In this document: positions 18,010 through 25,927 of the stretch, piece after piece
How the letters are laid out: each line of letters opens with the position of its first letter
How positions within the stretch are numbered: position 1 is the stretch's first letter
DNA from: Acidobacteriota bacterium
GTDB taxonomy: Bacteria; Acidobacteriota; Terriglobia; Terriglobales; SCQP01
DNA: 64,000 nucleotides
Direction of reading: 5' to 3'
Assembly: GCA_027315185.1 (NCBI GenBank)
Contig: DAHUYO010000001.1
Span: forward strand, 47,521-111,520
Program-made: the position numbers and the translations under genes
The notes under the pieces: generated by a model
Seen by the model: the letters and a program-made list of their open reading frames with translations, nothing else
Databases searched by the model: none
Told to the model about the DNA's origin: nothing

Positions 18010-18603
18010 CTAGCGCACTCCCGCCGCATTCACCGCCCACAGCGGCGCGGGCGCCGCCGGCAACGGCTCGACGTCGCAGGCCTCGACATGCAGGGCGATG
18101 GAGCGCTGAATGATATCCACGGAAACGACCAGGCGGCTCTGGCCGTGCTTGCGCAGCAGCACGCCCTCCAGGTCCGCCAGCGGGCCGCGGCGCACGCGCA
18201 CGCGGCTGCCGACGGCGAGATAGGGATGGGGCTCGGCCAGCACGCCGGCGGCCAGGCGCTCCCGCAGCGTCAGAACCTGTTCCTCGGGCACCGGCAGGGG
18301 CTGGCCGGCGGAGGCGACCAAGTAGGCCACGCCGGGCACGGTCAAGACCTGGAGGCGGTCCTGGAGCGGGATGCGGACGAAGACATAACCGGGAAACAAG
18401 GGGAGGTCCACCTCCGCCATCCGGCTTTGCCAGCGGCGCACCGTGTGGCCCAAGGGCAGGAAGAACTCGACGCCCTTGCCGCGCAGCTGGTCCGCCACCA
18501 TTTTTTCGTGGCGGGAGCGGGTGCAGGCCGCAAACCACTGCGCCGGTTCGCCCGCGCCGTCCCAAGCCTGAGGGGTTTCGATTGCCGTGTTCCGTGTCGC
18601 CAT
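18010..18603 (-). CDS. NusG/UpxY-family transcription antiterminator
   Basis: 197 residues. NGN domain with WFAACTRSRHEKMVADQLRGKG at 23-44, then LPLGHTVRRW and LFPGYVFVRIPLQDR, and a KOW domain VGSRVRVRRGPLADLEGVLLR near 130-150. This is the layout of UpxY, RfaH and LoaP-type NusG paralogues, which let RNA polymerase read through long polysaccharide operons. Here it is the fourth gene of a 22-kb same-strand string, so it would be expected to act on the downstream genes or on the string's own leader. The 210-base region before it contains a strong hairpin. Target sequence unknown. Confidence 0.88.
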   Translation of the reverse strand: MATRNTAIETPQAWDGAGEPAQWFAACTRSRHEKMVADQLRGKGVEFFLPLGHTVRRWQSRMAEVDLPLFPGYVFVRIPLQDRLQVLTVPGVAYLVASAGQPLPVPEEQVLTLRERLAAGVLAEPHPYLAVGSRVRVRRGPLADLEGVLLRKHGQSRLVVSVDIIQRSIALHVEACDVEPLPAAPAPLWAVNAAGVR

Positions 18604-18813
18604 ATATGTAGCTCCGCCCCGTCACTTCAGCGGCCTAGTGACCCTCACCGCGGCGGCAGCGCCCCAACCGCGGCGCTCCGCCAAATTTTGTCGGGACCGG
18701 CGGCTTATGCCGCCACGGAACGACGAGTGGCGCAACCCAGCCCGTTCGTTCCTGGTCCGGCGAGCGATCCCGTGCCCGGCGCATACCGCGCGCCGGGCGG
18801 CGGGATCGCCCGC
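18604..18813. other. Leader region of the antiterminator gene
   Basis: 210 bases between the dehydrogenase stop and the antiterminator start. It contains the inverted repeat at 18774-18798. I found no convincing sigma-70 or sigma-54 promoter. As the gene for a NusG paralogue begins here, this is a plausible place for its loading site, but I see no recognisable ops-like motif. Confidence 0.4.
18774..18798 (-). terminator. 9-bp GC hairpin after the WbpA-like gene, no U-tract
   Basis: Perfect 9-bp stem (18774-18782 with 18790-18798) and a 7-base loop, 16 bases past the dehydrogenase stop on the minus strand. Without a U-run it may be a pause site, attenuator or mRNA-processing structure rather than an intrinsic terminator. 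Confidence 0.4.
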
Positions 18814-20163
18814 TTACAGCCCGTACACCTTCTCGCTCCGCATCGCGCCGAGCGCGTTGCGGGTGTCCACGATGCGCGGCGCGAGCGCCGCGATCTGAGC
18901 AAAATCGAAGCCGTCGTGGTCGGTGGCGATCACCGCGCAGTCGCAGTCCGCCACCTCCGCCACCGGCCGCGCGGCCAGGTCCAAGCCGGCCTCGCTGAGC
19001 CGGGGAACGTAGGGATCGCTGTAGCTGACGCGCGCCCCGCGGCGCGCCAGAAGATGCAGAATGTCGAGCGCCGGGGATTCCCGGGTGTCGGCCACATTTT
19101 TCTTATAGGCCACGCCCAGGACGTGCACCGCGGAGCCGCGCAGCGCCTTGCCGGCGTCGTTGAGCGCGTCGGCCACGCGGTTCACCACGTGCTGCGGCAT
19201 GCCGGCGTTGATCTGCTGCGCCACCTCGATCAGCCGCGGCTCCAGGCCGGCGGCGCGCGCGCGCCAGCTGAGGTAGACGGGATCAATGGGGATGCAGTGT
19301 CCGCCGAGCCCCGGGCCGGGATAGAAGGGCATGAAGCCAAAGGGCTTGCTGGCCGCCGCCTCGATGACCTCCCAGACGTTCAAGCCGAACTCCCGGCAGA
19401 GCAGCGCGACTTCGTTGACCAGCGCGATGTTGACGTTGCGGAAGGTGTTTTCCAGCAGCTTCGCCATCTCCGCGGCGCGGGCCGAGGAGACGGGCACGAC
19501 GCGCTGGACGCAGCCGCTGTAGAGGGCTTGCGTCGCCTGCGTGCAGAGCGGGGTGACGCCGCCGACGATTTTGGGGATGTTGCCGGTCTGGAAGCGTCCA
19601 TTGCCGGGGTCCACGCGCTCGGGCGAGAAAGCCAGCAGGAAGTCCTCGCCGACGCGGAGGCCGCCCTCGGCCAGGCGCGGCAGAACCACTTCGTCCGTGG
19701 TGCCGGGGTAGGTGGTGCTTTCCAGGACGATCAACTGTCCGGGGCGGAGGCGGGCCGCCACCTGGTCCACGGCGCGCATGATGTAGGAGAGATCGGGACT
19801 CTTGGTTTTACCCAGGGGCGTGGGCACGCAGATCGAGACGGCGTCCATCTCCCGCAGCGCGTCCCAATCGGCGCTGGCGCGCAGCCGGTCCGCCGCCCGA
19901 TGGCGGGCCAACTCGGCGGCGGGAACGTCGGGAATATAGCTCTCGCCGCGGTTGATCCGCTCGATGCGGTCGGCGTCCACGTCGAAGCCGGTGACGGTGA
20001 AGCCGCCGCGGGCGAACTGCGCCGCCAGGGGCAGGCCGACATAGCCGAGGCCGATGACGCCCACCCGCGCCTGGCGGCTAACCAGCCGCGCCAGCAACTG
20101 GCGGAGCGGCTCGGGCAGATGTTCCTCGCGGTCCGGGACCGCCATTACCGCCGTGGCGCTCAT
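18814..20163 (-). CDS. wbpA: Nucleotide-sugar 6-dehydrogenase, WbpA-like (UDP-GlcNAc or similar)
   Basis: 449 residues, UDP-glucose/GDP-mannose dehydrogenase superfamily. RVGVIGLGYVGLPLAAQFA at 33-51, SICVPTPL, VLESTTYPGTTDEVVLP and FLLAFSPERVDPGN are the blocks typical of WbpA/TviB enzymes, and the catalytic cysteine is in GPGLGGHCIPIDPVYL. WbpA oxidises UDP-GlcNAc to UDP-GlcNAcA, the first step to 2,3-diacetamido uronic acids; the oxidoreductase, acyltransferase and DegT genes at 8781-12480 could supply the later steps. Its start overlaps the tyrosine-kinase stop by four bases. UDP-GalNAc or UDP-ManNAc specificity remains possible. Confidence 0.85.
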   Translation of the reverse strand: MSATAVMAVPDREEHLPEPLRQLLARLVSRQARVGVIGLGYVGLPLAAQFARGGFTVTGFDVDADRIERINRGESYIPDVPAAELARHRAADRLRASADWDALREMDAVSICVPTPLGKTKSPDLSYIMRAVDQVAARLRPGQLIVLESTTYPGTTDEVVLPRLAEGGLRVGEDFLLAFSPERVDPGNGRFQTGNIPKIVGGVTPLCTQATQALYSGCVQRVVPVSSARAAEMAKLLENTFRNVNIALVNEVALLCREFGLNVWEVIEAAASKPFGFMPFYPGPGLGGHCIPIDPVYLSWRARAAGLEPRLIEVAQQINAGMPQHVVNRVADALNDAGKALRGSAVHVLGVAYKKNVADTRESPALDILHLLARRGARVSYSDPYVPRLSEAGLDLAARPVAEVADCDCAVIATDHDGFDFAQIAALAPRIVDTRNALGAMRSEKVYGL

Positions 20164-20945
20164 CGTCCGGCCTCCTCTTGAAAATGCGGCGCGTAGTAGC
20201 CGTAGGCATAGTCGCGCCGCGTGACGCGCTCGACGCCGTTGAGCACGACACCGAGCAATTTGGGTTCCAGCAGCGCCGCCGACTGACGCGCCAGGGGATA
20301 GGGGGCGACTCCGGAACGCACGACCAGGAGGGCGGCGTCCACCAGCCGGACCAGGACTTGGGTGTCGGCGATGGGGCTGAGCGGCGCGGAATCCACCACC
20401 ACCAGGTCGTAGGCGGCGGCAGCTTCCTCCATCAGATCCTTCATGCGGCGGCGGTTGAGCAGCTCGACCGACTGCTCCGCCGCGGGGCGGCAGGGCAGGA
20501 AATCCAAGCGGGGATGCAGCGGAATGACGGCCTGCGACCAGCGCGGGCCGCCGGCCAGCAGGTCGCCCAGGCCGAGCTCGACGGTGCGGCCGAAGACGTG
20601 GTGCAGGCTGGGGCGGCGGAGGTCGGCGTCCACCAGCAGCACGCGCTTGTCTTCCAGCTGGCTGAGGCTGAGGGCCAGGTTGGCGGCGAGCAGCGTCTTG
20701 CCCTCGCCGACGACGGAACTGGTGACCAGGATGCGGCGCAGGTCGCGGTCGCGCGCGGCCTCGACGATGCGGGTGCGCAGCACGCGGAGCTGCTCCCAGG
20801 CGGTGAGGCGGGGCACGGTGGCGCCGGGGGCGGCGGGCAGGGCCAGCAGCTTGTCCTGCTGCCGCGGGGCCAGATGGAACTCCGGCGCCGGCGCCTCGTC
20901 ATCCTTGGCGGGGATCAAGCCCAGACTGTTGATTTCCGGCTTCAT
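20160..20945 (-). CDS. CpsD/CapB-type bacterial tyrosine kinase
   Basis: 261 residues from ATG 20943-20945. Cytoplasmic P-loop kinase that, with the Wzz/GumC-type partner encoded just upstream, regulates chain length and export through autophosphorylation. Walker A TSSVVGEGKT, Walker A' LLVDADLR and Walker B LVVVDSAPLS are all present. The C-terminal Tyr cluster RRDYAYGYYAPHF is the usual autophosphorylation tail. An earlier in-frame ATG at 20973-20975 would overlap the upstream gene by 25 bases and seems less likely. A second kinase of this type is at 31155-31979. Confidence 0.88.
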   Translation of the reverse strand: MKPEINSLGLIPAKDDEAPAPEFHLAPRQQDKLLALPAAPGATVPRLTAWEQLRVLRTRIVEAARDRDLRRILVTSSVVGEGKTLLAANLALSLSQLEDKRVLLVDADLRRPSLHHVFGRTVELGLGDLLAGGPRWSQAVIPLHPRLDFLPCRPAAEQSVELLNRRRMKDLMEEAAAAYDLVVVDSAPLSPIADTQVLVRLVDAALLVVRSGVAPYPLARQSAALLEPKLLGVVLNGVERVTRRDYAYGYYAPHFQEEAGR

Positions 20946-20950
20946 GGCGG

Positions 20951-22513
20951 CTACCAACCCATCCGGGCCAGCCATGTGGCCCCGTGCAAGTACGCCACCA
21001 TGGCGGCGCCGGCGACCAGCGCCAGCGCCAGGGCGCCGACCAGCATTTGGCGGTGCAGCTGCCGCCGGCGCTCCGGCGCGGCGAGCACCAGCGGCACCTG
21101 GGCCAAGACCGTGGTCCCGAGGTAATACTCCACGTCGCGTTCGTTGCGCACGACCGGGTCGGCGTATTCCCGCGCCAAGCCCAGGCCCACGCCGACCAGC
21201 AGGCCGAAGACCACGGCCAGCAGGCTGAGCTTGGCGACGGCCGGCTTGTCGGGGCGCTGCGGCAGGCTGGGCGGGTCCACGACGCGAAACTCCTCGCCGT
21301 CGGCCTGCGCCTCCATGGCCGCGGCCATCTGCGCGGCGTCGCGCTTTTTGAGCAGCGACTCGTAGTTGTCGGTGGCGATCTTGTAATTGCGCTGCACCGC
21401 GGCCAGCCGCTCCTGGACGGCGGGGGCCATGGCCACGCGGGCGCGCAACTGGGCGATATTGGCGGAGATGCGCCGCTGCTGCCGCTGCTGCCAGCGCGCG
21501 TCCTGGTCCAGGGTCGCCAGCTCGCCGCGGATTTGCTGTTCGGACATGCCGGCCGGACCGGGGGCGGTCTTGGGCGCCGGGTCGGCGGCCAGCGCCTTGC
21601 TGAGCGCGCCGATCTCACGTTTGAGCCGCTGGACGTCGGGGTTGGCGGGCGTGTCCACCTGCTCGTCCATTGCCAGCTTCACCTTGTCGGCCTGGAGCTG
21701 CGCGTCCAGCGGGGAGGTGGGCGCGGCGGTGGCCAGCGCCGGGGCGTTTTGCAGCGCGGCCAAAAGCGACTGCAAGTAGGTCTTCTGCTGCTGGTCCCGC
21801 GCGGCTTGCTGCTCGGCCGCCTCCAGCGCGGTCTGCTCGGAGCCCAACTGCTGCAAGTTGCTGGCTTCCTGCTCCGGCAGCGCGCCCATGTACTGCTTCT
21901 CGAGCGCCTCTTGCTGCGCCGACTCGCGCTGCAGGCGGCGCTTCGCCCGCTGCAACTCCGAATTAATGAACTGCACCGTGCCCTGCGCCTGCTGCTGGCG
22001 CACGGCCAGGTTTTCGGTGATGAACAGGCCGGCGAGATCCTGCGTGACCTCTTGCGCCTGACGCGGCGTGGTGCCTTGGTAGGCGATCTGGAAGGCGCCG
22101 CCGTTGTGGGCCTGGCTGGGGTCGGTCGGATCGGTGATGTTCTTGACGGTGATGTCCTGGCGCATGCGCGCCGCCAGCTGCCGCTCGGTGAGCACGCCGT
22201 TGAGCTTGGGGTAGAGGCCGTATTTGTGGATGATCGCGAGCAGGTGGGTGCGGCTGAGGATCTCCTCGCTGATCTCTTGGAGCAGCTCGTCGGTGTTCTC
22301 GTTGACGGTCGACTGGACGAAGCTGGTCGGAACCTTCTGCGCCTCGACCAGGATCATGGTCTCCGACTGGTAGAGCTTGGGCAGGTGGCGAATGGCCATG
22401 ATGCCGCCGCCGGCGATCAGCAGCGCCGGCAGCACCACCCAAGGCCAGCGGCGGCGCACAATGTCCCTGTAGTCGGCCAGCCCGCTGGGCGGCCGGTGCC
22501 GGATGGCGTTCAC
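20951..22513 (-). CDS. Polysaccharide chain-length determinant / co-polymerase (Wzz-GumC type)
   Basis: 520 residues starting at GTG 22511-22513 with GGGAG upstream. N-terminal membrane helix in RRRWPWVVLPALLIAGGGIMA (about 17-37), a long periplasmic coiled-coil region (about 60-420) rich in Gln/Ala/Glu, and a C-terminal helix pair (about 425-450 and 490-515). These proteins set polymer length and build the export channel with the Wza-like protein. First gene of the left minus-strand string; about 150 bases upstream is a good sigma-54-like site (22665-22680). Its counterpart in the right locus is at 28715-30232. Confidence 0.87.
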   Translation of the reverse strand: MNAIRHRPPSGLADYRDIVRRRWPWVVLPALLIAGGGIMAIRHLPKLYQSETMILVEAQKVPTSFVQSTVNENTDELLQEISEEILSRTHLLAIIHKYGLYPKLNGVLTERQLAARMRQDITVKNITDPTDPSQAHNGGAFQIAYQGTTPRQAQEVTQDLAGLFITENLAVRQQQAQGTVQFINSELQRAKRRLQRESAQQEALEKQYMGALPEQEASNLQQLGSEQTALEAAEQQAARDQQQKTYLQSLLAALQNAPALATAAPTSPLDAQLQADKVKLAMDEQVDTPANPDVQRLKREIGALSKALAADPAPKTAPGPAGMSEQQIRGELATLDQDARWQQRQQRRISANIAQLRARVAMAPAVQERLAAVQRNYKIATDNYESLLKKRDAAQMAAAMEAQADGEEFRVVDPPSLPQRPDKPAVAKLSLLAVVFGLLVGVGLGLAREYADPVVRNERDVEYYLGTTVLAQVPLVLAAPERRRQLHRQMLVGALALALVAGAAMVAYLHGATWLARMGW

Positions 22514-22664
22514 AGCGCGAGCTCCCTGCCCCGAAATGGGCTCGCAGGGTGTTTTGCGGGCTCAGCCATGGCTCGGGCGGGGTAGGCGCACACGCCCACC
22601 GCCGGCCGTTCCCATGCGAACTGGGGTCTCCAAATGGGCAGCGCAACCATGCGGTTACTGCGGA

Positions 22665-22680
22665 TGCACCTGGCGGGCCA
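22665..22680 (-). promoter_or_regulatory. Sigma-54-like promoter for the left locus
   Basis: Read on the minus strand it is TGGCCCGCCAGGTGCA, agreeing with the consensus TGGCACG-N4-TTGCA at the -24 TGGC, the -12 TGCA and the exact 10-base GG-GC spacing. It lies about 150 bases before the GTG of the chain-length gene. Confidence 0.6.
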
Positions 22681-23233
22681 AATCTGCCGCGGGCGCCGCG
22701 CCTGCTCCCAAGTCTTAGCAAACGCTAACGTTGGTGAGAATGCCCCTGGGGGGGTGGCGCCGGACCGCCGATTTCCTAAGGAACGCTAGTGCCGTGTGCG
22801 GAAAACAATTTCCCGATGTGGGCCGGGCAATTTCTGTCCATTTCCGGCCGTGTACAACAGCCGGTCAGGCCGTACTGGCCAGAGAGATGGGGGGCGGTCG
22901 CGAATGCGAGGGGTGCGGCCAGATTTCTTGAGGCCGGGGCCGACCGGATCTTCTCTCCTGCTTCGACCGCGGCATGATCCCCGCCGCGCCTGCGGATGAG
23001 CCATTTGATCCGAAGAATGGCGCGCCACGATAAGGCGCGGATTCGATCCGCCGGGGAAACGGCGCGCTGGCCGGACCGGCGGCTCTCCGCGCATGGGTGC
23101 GGCGCTTTTGTGCAAGTGTTTGCACTCTTTCGATGCCGCACGCGGTCTCGCCACCCAGGGAATTGGGGCATCATTCGCTATTAACTCATTCGTTATCAGC
23201 ACACTGATGGATTGCGCATGGCGATTGCCGATT

Positions 23234-23249
23234 TGGTATTGTACTTGCA
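23234..23249 (+). promoter_or_regulatory. Sigma-54-like promoter for the PEP-CTERM gene at 23308
   Basis: TGGTATTGTACTTGCA: -24 TGG and a full -12 TTGCA at exact spacing, 59 bases before the ATG. Sigma-54 control of PEP-CTERM genes is known from exosortase systems with PrsK/PrsR regulation. Confidence 0.65.
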
Positions 23250-23307
23250 CTATCGAAGCTGTCCCCTCGACCAGGGGTAGCCCCAATAATCGGGAGCCAT
23301 TGATCCA

Positions 23308-23658
23308 ATGCTCAAACGTTTCCCCCCCTTTACCCAAGCCGTTGCCCTCGCCGCTTTCTTGGCCCTTGCGATGGGGTTGAGCGCTTGTCCGGCTTGGGCG
23401 GGCACGATTACGAGTCCGACACAGGTGAGCTTCAGCCAGACGAACGCCTATGGCATGGGCAACTTCAACCTGTATTCGGGCAGCTTGTATCAAACGAGCA
23501 CGGATCTTAGCTCGAATACCTTCAGCGTCACCGATGGCGCGTACAGCCCGGCGGCGCAGCCGGTGTCGGCTCCGGAGCCGGCAAGTTGGCTGCTGTTGGC
23601 GGCGGGACTGTGTGCCCTGGGGATCGCTTTGCAACGTCGGCGCGTGAGCGCGTCCTGA
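23308..23658 (+). CDS. Small PEP-CTERM sorting-domain protein
   Basis: 116 residues. Signal peptide with hydrophobic core AVALAAFLALAMGLSA ending near AWA-G (about residue 31), a short Ser/Thr/Asn-rich mature part of about 55 residues, then the sorting signal: PEPASW, a hydrophobic helix LLLAAGLCALGIAL and the basic end QRRR. Exosortase should cut at the PEP motif and the protein is probably exported to the polysaccharide matrix. It stands alone between the divergent loci. Shine-Dalgarno weak. It does not share the mature domain of the PEP-CTERM proteins at 49270 and 50774. Confidence 0.9.
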   Translation: MLKRFPPFTQAVALAAFLALAMGLSACPAWAGTITSPTQVSFSQTNAYGMGNFNLYSGSLYQTSTDLSSNTFSVTDGAYSPAAQPVSAPEPASWLLLAAGLCALGIALQRRRVSAS

Positions 23659-23981
23659 GCACCCAGCGCACCACCGGTTGGTGAGCCGCCCGCCCTTGGC
23701 GGACACAGCGCGGCGTCGGGTGTTGGCATCGGCAGGAGCCGTAACTCGTCCTAGCAATAGGCGGCGGTGCGGTCTCGTCCTGGCCCGGCCTGGCCCGGCG
23801 CGGCCCGGTGGTGCGCGATCATCCCTAGCTACCCTAACCGGGGGGGGCCGCCAAGCCGGACGGCGGCGCGGGTCAAACTGGGTATGCGGCAGGGGCGAGT
23901 CCTAACTCGCCGCCGGCGTAACCCACCGAGCGCGAATCGAAGCGCATGCCGGCGTTGGGCCGCGGTTCCGGGCCAAGGCGT
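23659..23981. other. Intergenic, GC-rich with short tandem 10-mers
   Basis: 323 bases. A weak inverted repeat CACCA/TGGTG follows the PEP-CTERM gene near 23669-23683, and a tandem 10-base unit (CCTGGCCCGG-like, three copies) lies near 23779-23808. No gene or strong terminator seen. Confidence 0.4.
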
Positions 23982-24827
23982 TTAGCGCAGGGCGCGGGGA
24001 ATCGCGAAGGCGTTCGAGTAGCTCTCCGTCGCGGCGCCGTCACTCGGTGTCAGTCCCTTGCGGCCCGCCCGGTAGAGCGCATAGCCCTGCTCTGAAAAGA
24101 ACGCCGCAAGCTTCCGCTCGCTGGTTCCATGCGTGGCCAGGGCCTGGGGATTGATCTCGTACATCACGACCGGACGATCGCGACCAAGGATCATTTGCGC
24201 GCCGGTCAGGACTTCCATCTCGTAGCCTTCGACGTCGACTTTGATGAAGTCCACGCGCGGGATCTCTAGGCGCTCGACTTCCGCGTCGAGGGTCGTGGCA
24301 GACGCCGCCAACTCACCCGCGGCGTCGATGCGGGACCATCCCAACCGGCCGCCCGGGGCGGGGGCGATGCGCACCGGAGCGGCATGCGCGCCGACCGCGA
24401 CCGGTCGGGCGAGAACGTTCGCGGCGGCGTTACGCCGAAGATTGGCGCGCAGGAGCGCGTGGGTGTATGGCACCGGCTCGTAGCTAACGACCCTTCCCTC
24501 CGGCCCGACCAGCCGGGCGAGAAGCAGCGAATAGAAGCCGATATGGGCGCCGATGTCGAAGGCGACGCCGCCCGGCGGCACCAGTCCGCCGAGCGCCTTT
24601 TCATCCCAGTAGTCGAGGCAGCCGTAGGAGTAGAGCGTGCGGCCCACATCATCCACGGAGAGATCCGTCCGCAGGCGAATGCCGCGGCGGCGAAAGGTCC
24701 GCATGCCCGTCCAGCGGCGGCACGCGCGCGCGCTCATCATCGCCACGAGGCGGTCTCGGCCGCGATGCGGGGCAGCGAACGTTCCGTAGAACCCCAGCAG
24801 GGAATCACTTAATGACTCAAATGCCAA
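23982..24827 (-). CDS. FkbM-family SAM methyltransferase
   Basis: 281 residues. SAM-binding VAFDIGAHIGFYSLLLARLVG, then GRVVSYEPVPYTHALLRANL and VDFIKVDVEGYEMEVLTGA, all typical of FkbM O-methyltransferases that modify sugars or lipids. The upstream part SLLGFYGTFAAPHRGRDRLVAM matches the usual family N-terminus, so the start must be at or before it. The only fitting codon is TTG 24825-24827, preceded by GGAGG at short spacing; ATG 24738-24740 is the alternative but would cut that segment off. A sigma-54-like site lies about 45 bases upstream at 24873-24888. It is a monocistronic gene, opposite in direction to its right neighbour. Confidence 0.8.
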   Translation of the reverse strand: MAFESLSDSLLGFYGTFAAPHRGRDRLVAMMSARACRRWTGMRTFRRRGIRLRTDLSVDDVGRTLYSYGCLDYWDEKALGGLVPPGGVAFDIGAHIGFYSLLLARLVGPEGRVVSYEPVPYTHALLRANLRRNAAANVLARPVAVGAHAAPVRIAPAPGGRLGWSRIDAAGELAASATTLDAEVERLEIPRVDFIKVDVEGYEMEVLTGAQMILGRDRPVVMYEINPQALATHGTSERKLAAFFSEQGYALYRAGRKGLTPSDGAATESYSNAFAIPRALR

Positions 24828-25173
24828 TGGACCTCCGCACGGGACGAGCGAGCGCCTCTTGCCGAGGTGGATTGCAGTTCGGTCACCACGGCCAGAGGGC
24901 GCGATCTTGTTGGCCGGCAAAGCGCGGGCATCCAATGCGGGGGCTCGGAGCGCAACCCTGCTGCGCAGATCCGAAGCACCGGTTCCGCCGGGCGCCTGCC
25001 TCGCGGGTTGCGACCAGCAGGCAGCGGGCCGGCGCGCCCTGCGGGTTGGCGACCCATCGGGCACGGCGTCCCTGTAGGGGCCATTAGGGAATGAAAGATT
25101 CCGATTTGGCGCAATGATTTTGCACTCTGGGTTCTATCATGAGCGACAGCGCCGTGAGTCGCCGGATAGGTCC
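24828..25173. other. Divergent intergenic region before the response regulator
   Basis: 346 bases separating FkbM (left) and the regulator gene (right). It contains the candidate sigma-54 site at 24873-24888 for FkbM. An AT-richer patch at 25080-25145 probably holds the regulator promoter, but no -35/-10 pair with good spacing is visible. Confidence 0.4.
24873..24888 (-). promoter_or_regulatory. Candidate sigma-54 promoter for the FkbM gene
   Basis: On the minus strand TGGTGACCGAACTGCA: -24 TGG and -12 TGCA at exact GG-N10-GC spacing; inner bases deviate from consensus. About 45 bases before the TTG start. Confidence 0.4.
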
Positions 25174-25800
25174 ATGCGTATTTCCGTCTTGCTAGTGGAG
25201 GATCACAGCATCGTTCGCGAGGGGTTGACCATGCTCCTCGATCGCGCCGGTTTTCTCATCGCCGGAGAGGCGGGGGACGGGCATACCGCGATCACCATGG
25301 CGGAACGGCTGCAGCCGGATGTCGTGGTGCTGGACATCGGCCTGCCGCTGCTGAACGGCCTGGACGCCGCCCGCGCCATTCGCAAGGTGTCGCCGCGTTC
25401 CAAGCTCGTCTTTCTGTCCATGCACGCGGAGCGGCACTACGTGGCCGAGGGTCTGCGGATTGGCGCGCGCGCATTCGTGCTCAAGAGCCAAGCCGGCAAG
25501 GAGCTGGTCCAGGCGGTCAGCGCCGCCGCGCGGAACCGCACGCATATCAGCCCGGAGATCGCGATTCATTTGGCGGAATCGCTGGGCGCGGACGGCGCCA
25601 GCGATCCGCTGACGCCGCGCGAGCGGCAGGTGCTGCAACTGGTGGCGGAAGGCAAGACCAGCAAGGAAATCGCCTCGCTTTTGGCCATCAGCGTCAAGAC
25701 GGCGGAAACCCATCGCGCAAGCACGATGGAGAAGCTGGACATTCATGAAACCGCCGGCCTGGTGCGCTACGCCATTCGCAGCGGCATGATCCAACCCTAG
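25174..25800 (+). CDS. NarL/FixJ-type response regulator
   Basis: 208 residues from ATG 25174-25176. Receiver domain: acidic pair in LLVEDHSIVREGL, phospho-acceptor Asp in DVVVLDIGLPLLNGL, Thr/Ser switch position LVFLSMHAE and Lys in FVLKSQAGKE. C-terminal LuxR-type HTH: LTPRERQVLQLVAEGKTSKEIASLLAISVKTAETHR. Binds DNA after phosphorylation by an unidentified kinase; none is encoded in the window. It precedes the two sigma-54 activators on the same strand (127 bases to the first), so may control their expression. An earlier in-frame ATG at 25114 lacks a ribosome binding site. Confidence 0.88.
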   Translation: MRISVLLVEDHSIVREGLTMLLDRAGFLIAGEAGDGHTAITMAERLQPDVVVLDIGLPLLNGLDAARAIRKVSPRSKLVFLSMHAERHYVAEGLRIGARAFVLKSQAGKELVQAVSAAARNRTHISPEIAIHLAESLGADGASDPLTPRERQVLQLVAEGKTSKEIASLLAISVKTAETHRASTMEKLDIHETAGLVRYAIRSGMIQP

Positions 25801-25927
25801 GCCGCCGCCTCCGGAATTCTCCCGAGTCCGAATCTCCATGACTCTCCCGATGACAGGGAGCGACGCGGTTGCCTATTCTGCTTCTCGCTGGCCGGCACAG
25901 CACGCGCCGGCGGCAAAAGGAGCCAAT

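Larger units (their letters stand above)
22514..23307. other. Divergent intergenic region between the two polysaccharide systems
   Basis: 794 bases. It holds a sigma-54-like site firing left at 22665-22680 and another firing right at 23234-23249. The rest is lower in GC around 22690-22860 and 23100-23260 than the flanking genes. Long open frames here are low-complexity Arg/Ala text without ribosome binding sites and I do not regard them as genes. Confidence 0.6.

Noticed and set aside
22786..23757. A 323-codon minus-strand open frame across the divergent region
   Set aside because: It is antisense to the clear PEP-CTERM gene, Arg/Ala low complexity, without a ribosome binding site, and crosses the sigma-54-like promoter.
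25104..25123. TTGGCGCAATGATTTTGCA before the response regulator as a sigma-54 site
   Set aside because: The GG-GC spacing is 12 rather than 10 bases, which sigma-54 does not tolerate.
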